Source: Sphagnum compactum (Eukaryota > Bryophyta > Sphagnopsida > Sphagnales). From it: DNA of 64,000 bases. Under the pieces are notes generated by a model. That model saw only the letters and a list, made by a program, of their open reading frames with translations, did no database searches and had not been told where the DNA came from. Of the stretch, positions 56,346 through 64,000 are shown one piece after another; position 1 is the stretch's first letter, and each line of letters opens with the position of its first letter. The position numbers and the translations under genes are program-made. The stretch is from contig OZ234494.1 of the NCBI GenBank assembly GCA_965153455.1, forward strand, positions 20,770,001 to 20,834,000, written 5' to 3'.

Positions 56346-59300
56346 CATATCCTGATTTTTATTTGTAAACAAATTGGACAAAAAGCTTAAAGTGGTGGTC
56401 TGTGCCATGTGTGTTCCAAAGTCAAGCTGACACAATGAGTTAGTTTCTCTTTCTTGCAGTCTGGAACTTTGGAAGCAGAACCAAACAGTTCTTGGTTGGT
56501 CACACTGCATACATTTCTACCATTTCTACAGCTCCTTTGTGGTATGTATAACAAGTAATTCTCTTATAGTGTGACAAGGGTGTTCAACACCCAACGTATG
56601 TTGGACAAAATAGTTATATCCTACATCTACATCTTTGTGCATCCTGTAGCTTTTCATTGACCTACAAAAAAAGGTTCCTAGTCACAGTGGCAAAAGACGG
56701 GTATTTGATATTTTCATCCACTTTTTACAGTCATACTTTTTAACATTTTAGTTGTTTGACATGTCTAATACATATCATGATTATATATTAAAAACCCATC
56801 AGCTATACCAAATGGATCTAACATATGTTTGTACAACCTTCTGTGTGCCAGTATACTTTACCCTAGTGTCAGTTTCGTCATTAAATAATCCTTAAATTAG
56901 TGAAATGATTTTTTTTTTCAAAATCTGAAGTTTAGGTATTGAAAACCAATCATAATTATTGTAGCCTACAATGTGCATAATTTTATTCCTTGTGTGAGGA
57001 TATCATAGTAGATCATGAAAAATAATAATTTCAAATTTGTGAAAACTAAATGAATTATTTGTTTTGTCCATGTGGAAATTGACCCTAGTCTATGGTAGTA
57101 CAACTTTTCCCATTTGTCTCAAATTTGGTGTAGGGAAAGACTTCAAGGTGGGGGGGTTATTTAACCAAAATGAGGAGCCTAGGACAAAGTGGTTCTTTGC
57201 TAATCATCTACACTTTCAAAACTAGACCACCACATCAACATTAATGTTCTGACATTACAAAACACAAATTGCTTCAATTCAATGATAAACACATTCATCA
57301 TGTTAAATATAGGCGATACACAGAGTTCTCATTAAATTCTCCCAAGATTCAAGATAAAGATGATCAGTTCCTACTTTGGTTTTGTATCCCACTTCTTTCT
57401 AAGGGGATGATATCTGTGCACATCTAACAGCTCTAAATTTTGCTTTGCTCTTGTAATTTTCTTGAAGTCAAGTAAACTGGCCCATCAAGGATTGATTACC
57501 TGCCTATGACCAAACACTTTGGCAGATCTTTCTCAATTCTTCTCCATTTTGAGTGATTTAAAATGTTATAGAAGCACCTTCTCAAGTTCTACAAATCATC
57601 TTTGAAATGCAAAGCCAAAGGACCAGCCAAAAAAAGTAGGAAAGAAATTATTTTTTTTTGAATTTCAAAACATTGTTTTTCATTTTTCTTAATTTTGACC
57701 CCTCCTACTTTCAAACCTCATAACTTTCTTATTTCTTATTCATTTTAAACGATTTAAAGTGTTATAAGAGCGCCACCTGAAGTTCTACAAATCATCTTGG
57801 AACTCCAATAACAACAAAGCAACATACAGTGAGTTTTTTGAATGTTTGGGAAACCGGCCTTTGTAATGCTAGGTGGTTTGTTTTTTTTAGTTCTTGACCC
57901 CTCTACTTTGGGGAGCCATAACTTTCTTAGTTCTATTATGTTTTTGACGATTTTTAATGTGCTAGATGTAGCAATAAGAGGGGTTCAAGCTTTGTTTGGA
58001 CACCAAAAACAATGAAACCCTCCCCTCAAATCTAGCCTACCCTAAGTGCTTAAGTGTTCAGTCACTAATCAATTTACTCTAGAGTGAAAAAGAAAAGGTA
58101 GGCATTTCACCTGCACTCCATTAAGTTTCAATCCATGACCTTTTTTGAGGTCCCAAAAATGGGTTATACTAGTGAGGCATCACGACCTGATAGTTTTTTT
58201 CTTTTGGAAAAAATTAACATTTTTTCGAGCCAAAATGGGGTGATTTGACCACCTAGGTTTATTTTAAACCATTAGATTGGGCCGAAATCATTGGCAATCA
58301 ACAATTTTTGATGTGACAGGAATCATTTTGTTGAAAATTAAATCTTTAGTAGCCACCTTTGTGAAACGGTTTGGCCATTAGATGCCAAAATATGATTATG
58401 ATGCTGATCAATTTGCAACAGTCCTCTTTGGCAATGATGTTCATCATGTTTGTGTTTTGTAGCATTCTAAACCCATTTGCTTGCCATTATTACCCTACTA
58501 TGATTCTATGTTGCCGCCGATCTTTCTTTCAAATTTGTTATTGTTGCCACCTAAATCTAGTCTTTCAAAGAACTTGTTTGAGTTGCGATTCGCAAACATT
58601 TAACTTGAACAACGCCAACAGACAATTGCCAACTTGCCAATGAAGACTCCAAGCCTCCAAGCTCCAATAAATAAATGTCGTCACCATCAAGCTTGTTAAT
58701 AACTACCTCAAGGTATGATCGTCATTATGTATAAAACTTATGATCATGCCTTTGTAGCATTGTGCATTCTTGCATTTTGGTGTAACAATTTTAAGGATTT
58801 GGTGTACATGAATTTTGTGTTCTACTACAAACAATTGGTGTTGCATTTTGCTTGTGGTGTTTACAGTAAGTACTTTTGTGTTGCATTCTACTAATGCATT
58901 TTAATTTTGGTGTTTATTGTAAGTATTTTGATACACTTTGCTTTGTGCTTTTGAGTTTCTTCCAATTACATCCAGGTTTAATTTGTTGCTCACATATGTT
59001 GTAACATAGTTTTTGCACAAGTTTTTCTCTTATTTTTGTGATGAGGGTTGGTCCTAGGTTGAAGTACATTGTTGCATCGAGGAATTTTGGTTCAGTACTG
59101 GATTGTGACAATGTTGCCACTCAGGCCCCTATTGAAATTCAAGTAATAGAATTTTTTTCCTTTTAGTCCTTTGGATGTCAATATTTGTTCTTCCAGTGAT
59201 GCTTCTAGTGATGGTTTATCTAGACCCGTTTGATGGGATAAAATAATGGTGAAATCATCGGAGATACAATCACAAGATCTTGATATAGAGATTCACGAAA

Positions 59301-60280
59301 AAACAAATACACCTCCAACAATAATTTTGAACATGCTTTTGGGTGAACAATTGTTGCAGATGTCTATCATTGTGTGCAAATGTAAACATCCATCCCATAT
59401 TTCAAAAGGATTTCCATGAGCTTTGTCTTTTGGCACTGTTGCAATTATTTCGATTTTAGTAGTTGATCTCTTTCATATTTTTTTTACGAAAAAATTCAGA
59501 AGGAGTGGGAATTCAACCAAGTGTTTTAGGATGTCTAGGTGCAATCACAATTAGGGTACAACAATAGGAACCTTGACACTGATTTGTCGTATGTCTTGAA
59601 TCTTAAATTAAAGACTTAGCAAAATGATTGTTCTAAAATGTTAAACGATGAAAGGGGCATATAATATATGTTTAGGCTTTCAACCAATAAATGTTATAAT
59701 GAATGCTTCAAATCATTGAACAAATTTTGAATGTCTTGTTCACATATAAACCAAAAAGGAATGTAGGATTACTTTGACATTCTAAAAGGACGTACTTTCA
59801 TTTAAAGTGCCAAAACCTTACTAAAAACAATAAATAATGTCCTTTATTTTGCACCCATGTCTCCTATACTTCTTTCCACACTTTTGGAATGTAAATTTTT
59901 AATTAACAAAACTAATTTGATTGTCCTTATTAACGCATCTGTTTTATGAAAAAATTCAAGATTCTAACATCAATTCCATGAAATTTGGTGATTTATTATA
60001 CAAAAAAATAATGCCATCATATAAAACATACTTTATTCTATTTGTGGTTTAAATATGGAGTAATTTGAACAAATATTCCTAGTCATGTTGAGTCTTTTTC
60101 AATATAACTACGTAGTGGGACACGGTTCCTCAACCATCTTCCAGGACACTTACAAACATATTTTAATCATTCAAATCATAAAAAATCACCACTTTTTTAA
60201 TCAAGAAATAGGTGAGTAACTAATGTGTAAAGAAAAATGTAACAAATAAATTATTTCGTAAATGTAATGGTCATTCAAAG
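56346..60280. other. Copy B interior upstream of the transposase
   Basis: It is collinear with 19502-22240 except for an extra 57241-58427 and an extra ~90 bp near 59225. The extra 1.19 kb contains two diverged repeats of CATAACTTTCTTA ... GTTCTACAAATCATCTT and no gene. Confidence 0.55.
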
Positions 60281-60299
60281 TAATGTCTTGAGAGTGATT

Positions 60300-62066
60300 T
60301 TTGTGTACCCCAATTGTGATTGCACCTATTTCCAATATGAAACTTCCATGGGTTGAAGCAATTATTGGTCTTGAGGGGAAGATGACCCAGGTGAAATGTA
60401 AAATTTGCAGTGAGGTTGAAAAAAGAAAAAAATTGCTGGTTCCTAAGTTCGATGGATTGCAAAAACATGTAGGTCGTAAAAAAGGAACATCTGCATGTTC
60501 AAGGGTGGTTGTTGGTCAATACTACATTAGCAACATTAACCAACATGTTAAGAATGAGTAGCAATATGCTACGTTTCATGGGCAAACTTTTGTGGCTCAA
60601 CAAGTTACAAAATGGAGATCTTGAAAAACATAAGAGAAAGTTTGAATAGTTTGTCATGATTTTCCATTTTTTGAGGTAGGGAGGCCTATGACAAACTTTA
60701 TGGGTTGTAAAGATCTATTTGATTTTTTAGAAGTGCCAAACAACCTTCGAAAGCATTAAATAAACACAATTGGTTGGAGCATGGCTGAAACTATTCATGA
60801 ACTTATGTTTCGAGCCACTCGTCAAGCAATGTAGAAAGCCCAGTTTATTTTTTGTGTCTTGTGACGAAATGACCACGATTGATAATCAATCATGGATTTC
60901 TATCCATATGTATGTTGTGGAAGGGTGGAAATGATTGGACCAGTTCTTTTAACGTTGCAGCAAGTTGTTGAAGGTTCCCATGTTGACAATTTAATAAAGG
61001 TAATTGTGAAATCTTTATTCTTGTATGGCGGTCTTTCAGAGTCTAACTTAGTTTTGGAGCTTGTATCTTTTGGAGCAGACAATGTGAGGATGTTTTAGGG
61101 TCCAAAGACTAGGGTTATAGTGCAGTTGAAGGAAAAGCATGTGCCATTCTTGTTAAGTGTGCACTGTGGCATGTGTTATGAATCGAATCAATTTAATTGT
61201 GCATACATTGTCTCAATTGTCCTTGGTTACAAAACTTGAAGCATTGTTCCAAGTTGTTTACAACTAATATGCACAAAGCCTAAAATAATATCTAGAAAGA
61301 ATTAAGTTAGTTAAATTTTTGGAGAAGAAAGTGTTGAAAATCTTGCGCAATGTGAAGATGACGTGTTGGATTTCAATGTTGTCTCCTACCAAATGCATCT
61401 TGGCAAAGTATAAGTCCGTGGTCATGCACATGTTTGATGAGTAGACATGAAACATAATAATAAAAGGAAACCTAGACCTTTATGTGATGTGGAAACTTTT
61501 CTAGGTTTGAGCTGTATCAGACCTTTGCTTGAATGAATGCAATTTTTATCAAAGTTTGTTCAAGCTCAAGATGTATTTGTACGTGATTTTGTTGATGCAA
61601 TTAAAGCTTATGAAAGATATTTGTAAAAATTGTATGTTGATCCAATTACAACTTATGGGCATGCTAATGAATTTTTTTTAGATATTCCTTGCAATTTTGC
61701 ATCACTCATATGATCCCCTACATATGGTTTGGATTTCTAAACCTAATTTTGGTGTGGAGTATTTATGGTTTCAATTTTTTTCTTGCACATACATGGTTTA
61801 TAAGAGGGATGTGCTAAATTGGTTGTTTAAATTGTGTTTCTAAACTTGATTGGTTGAATGCAGTTAAAACTATGAAACAATAATGTAATGTTACAATTGT
61901 TGGCTTCATTCAATAGCTTGATTAACGATTCCTAACTCAAGACATTATGAATGCCATCAGTGGGATCAATCTTTAGTTTTTGGGTGCACCTGAAGTTGAG
62001 GAAAAGTTTATGGCCCAACTTTCAATTCTAAAAGCTCATTATTGTTTTGGCAAGCATATTGGCCTA
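60300..62066 (+). pseudogene. hAT-like (DUF4371-type) transposase, copy B
   Basis: The BED-like block is intact here (60301-60561, 86 codons: VKCKICSEVEKRKKLLVPKF, DGLQKHVGRKKG). There follow TTIDNQSWISIHMYVVEGW near 60880, LVLELVSFGADNVRMF near 61050, a CHSCXVCTVACVMNRINLIV-like stretch in a shifted frame near 61150, and KILRNVKMTCWISMLSPTKC near 61340-61400. Stops and frameshifts are frequent. The C-terminal about 50 codons present in copy A are missing because the copy is cut at GGCCTAAAAT (62066). Confidence 0.68.
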
Positions 62067-62127
62067 AAATAAATAATGCCACATGGCACTCTGAAAATTT
62101 AGATTGCGTTTTGAGCCCTCAGGCCTA

Positions 62128-62757
62128 CCTCCACTAAATATAAATATATGTATATTTATTTGATTTTACATGTCTATGTAAAATAATGTAAATACATAAC
62201 AACGTAAAACATGTGATTTTTACTTGAGGAGGGGAGAATTCACAATGTTTTTGAAGATAAGCCAGCTAAATGACCCATAGGAAAAAAAAAGAAAAAAAAA
62301 TCAAAATATACACCCCCAACTAATTCATATGACTTTGCAAGAAGTTCTGGTCATTAAAGATATTTAATAAAATAATCTATAAAGTAAGGAAAACAACAAT
62401 AGAACCCTGAGTTTGATCATAAATAGGGTGAGAGTCAAAAAAATAAAAAGCATTAGGATTCAGGGGTGGGGGGACCTCAGTTTTTGTGGTGAACCGAGTT
62501 TCACCCTGTCTTTCCTTTTTCTTTAGCGCCTCCACTGTTGCTGCATATATTTTCACGCTCCTACTTGTAAAGCTACTATAATTAGACTTGAACCTTGTGT
62601 ATTAAATGCTGATTTTCAGCATTCCATCCCCAGATTTAATAAAATTTCCTTTACTTTATAGACACCCATGAAAGAAGGCTTTGGGGTGAAAGGAGGCCCA
62701 AAGAGGTGGCTTTACAAATAATTTTAGTATTTACACTTACATGTCCCAAAACATTTA
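62128..62757 (+). repeat. Dispersed repeat block, copy 2 (copy 1 at 6086-6716)
   Basis: Same order and orientation as copy 1. About 60 bp of unrelated sequence separate it from the broken end of copy B. Confidence 0.85.
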
Positions 62758-63470
62758 CACAGGGCTGTGTAAGTGTATTTGACAAATATTTACACTGCCC
62801 TCGTGCAAGTGTAAAAAAAAAAACAAACACTGCAACAGGATAAGTGTAACTGTAAAAAGTTTGGACATGTAACTATAAATGATTTACACTTACACTGAAC
62901 TTATATGTCGTATATACGACTATTGACACTTACATGCACAACACTGGGGCTAGACCCTGACACTTTCAGGTACAGTTTTCCTGGAATTACAAGGTGTGTA
63001 GGTTGGTGTCCCAGACCATGCCACCACACTCTAATAGGGACCAAATTGGCTTCTACATGATCACCCTTAACTTGTTGCAAAAGGTGATCTTTTCCCACAT
63101 CTAGCTTACAGAGTTCCAACAATTTGTTTAAAAAGTTCAAACATGACTTAAAACTTCCGGGCAATGTAAAACATTTCTAGAATTTGAATGAGTCTCTAGA
63201 ATAAGGCTGATATGGCCCTTGACTGCATGTGGAGGAGTATATATATGCAGTGGATACATACATGCTTTGTTTTTTTGGGCAAGATTTTACACCTAGTGAA
63301 AACAGTGATTCCCCAAGGTTTCTAATCTTCCATAATTTTAAATCCAAAAGAGAAATTGTTATGAGCTTCTGAAGTGCTGATCAATTGTCCCACAAGGAAG
63401 CAAAGTCTAAAAGCCGCAAAACATGCTCGGCCATGCCACTCCCTATTTGACTGGTGTTTCCAAAGAGTTA
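62758..63470. other. Stretch without a recognised gene
   Basis: 62758-62930 is rich in TTTACAC/GTGTAAA words on both strands, which could pair into imperfect hairpins. An 87-codon minus frame at 62901-63164 is unrecognised. Confidence 0.35.
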
Positions 63471-63479
63471 CAGCCTGGG

Positions 63480-64000
63480 TCCACATAGGTGTATTATTCC
63501 ATGCTAGGTTCCATTGACGTGTTGAACAACTTTATGTTCATCATGTTCAATTGTACACAATCCTAAGACATGACTTTTGAGGATCACTAGGAAGATTATT
63601 GGACCACAGAGGCTTCAACTAAAATTAGCTGAAGGCTTCTGCCCTGTTCTTTCCAATATGGACAGGGTTGACATCCAAACTATGTTCAACATTTAGAGCA
63701 CCACTCTACATGTATGAATGACAATTTCAACAAGGCTCAAGTATGTGCAACATGATGAACCACCCTTTTTGTTTCCTTTCCCCTTAATATATGCCCCTCC
63801 CTCAACCATTGAAAGAAAAGGTAGAGGATCCAGATAGGTGTAATAATCCATGCTAGGTTGATAAATTAGATATTCCACTCCAACAATCAATGATCAACAT
63901 ATTGAACAACCCAATATTCACCATGGGAATACTCAACCATTCGACACAACTTTTGAGGATCTCTAAGAAGATTATGTGACCACAACGGCTTCAGCTAGAA
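63480..64000 (+). repeat. Diverged tandem repeat, period about 350 bp, cut by the window end
   Basis: ATAGGTGTATTATTCCATGC at 63486 and ATAGGTGTAATAATCCATGC at 63836 start two units. Both end with GAGGATCTCTAAGAAGATTA-like sequence and CGGCTTCAGCTAGAA. Confidence 0.75.

Larger units (their letters stand above)
27385..62066 (+). repeat. Long repeat, copy B (split by the 28010-56284 nest)
   Basis: 27385-28009 and 56285-62066 together match copy A. At the left break copy B reads ATGTATGTATATATA then CTAGTGTGAG; copy A continues with ATGATGAACATG. At the right break copy B resumes with ATCTGGTGGAAAAG. About 45 bp of copy A (13324-13369) are missing at this junction, so insertion was accompanied by a small loss. 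The repeat ends abruptly at 62066 within the transposase. Confidence 0.8.

Noticed and set aside
1-64000. tRNA and rRNA genes
   Set aside because: No cloverleaf with A and B box spacing and no conserved rRNA stretch was noticed by eye. A covariance-model scan would be needed to exclude short or degenerate ones.

Overview
The window looks like repeat-dominated nuclear DNA from a land plant with a large genome. A fern or other seed-free vascular plant is my best guess. The basis is an amino-acid-transporter exon of the plant AVT/AAAP type, WEB-like coiled-coil exons with plant-style GT/AG splice sites, a chromodomain Ty3/gypsy element, a plant-type Helitron helicase, and a hAT-like (DUF4371-type) transposase that I associate with ferns and lycophytes. 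The species is inferred, not proven. There is no operon structure, rRNA, tRNA or CRISPR array that I can see. Gene density is very low, and almost everything recognisable is a transposable element or a broken gene fragment.

Layout. 1-1.3 kb: minus-strand reverse-transcriptase relic of a non-LTR element. 2.1-3.3 kb: duplications, a minisatellite and a MULE/SWIM-type transposase scrap. 6-7.1 kb: a block that recurs at 62.1-62.8 kb, then a 99-bp tandem repeat. 7.7-11.05 kb: the best candidate host gene, a single C2HC-type zinc-finger protein with a GC-richer possible 5' exon. 12.7-24.15 kb: 'copy A' of a long repeat ending in a decayed hAT-like transposase, split by a 6-kb insertion (13430-19501) that contains a broken LINE. 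25.8-26.1 kb: a minus-strand transposase-associated domain.

27.4-62.07 kb is 'copy B' of the same repeat, split by about 28 kb of nested elements. That nest appears to be two minus-oriented Helitrons lying head to tail. One has its CTAG 3' end at 28010 and the other at 44862. Sixteen copies or part-copies of a short GTGCATAATGCAC hairpin are scattered through them. The first Helitron carries a broken PIF1-like helicase, a 1.09-kb solo LTR (TSD TCCTA) and a full-length Ty3/gypsy chromovirus (32116-38238, TSD AGCAG) whose LTRs are palindromic. The second carries an AVT6-like transporter exon and minus-strand exons of a WEB-like coiled-coil gene, which suggests gene capture. It has since been hit by an internally deleted member of the same gypsy family (47666-50463, TSD CTTCC) and by a second solo LTR (51474-52568, TSD GCTAT) that landed inside a coiled-coil exon.

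How the parts relate: the order of events can be read from nesting. Copy B came first, then the Helitrons, then the LTR elements inside them. Copy B preserves the empty site of the LINE-containing insertion of copy A. Many in-frame stops in the gypsy element and the WEB-like exons are CAG/CAA/CGA turned to TAG/TAA/TGA, as expected from deamination of methylated cytosine in silenced DNA.
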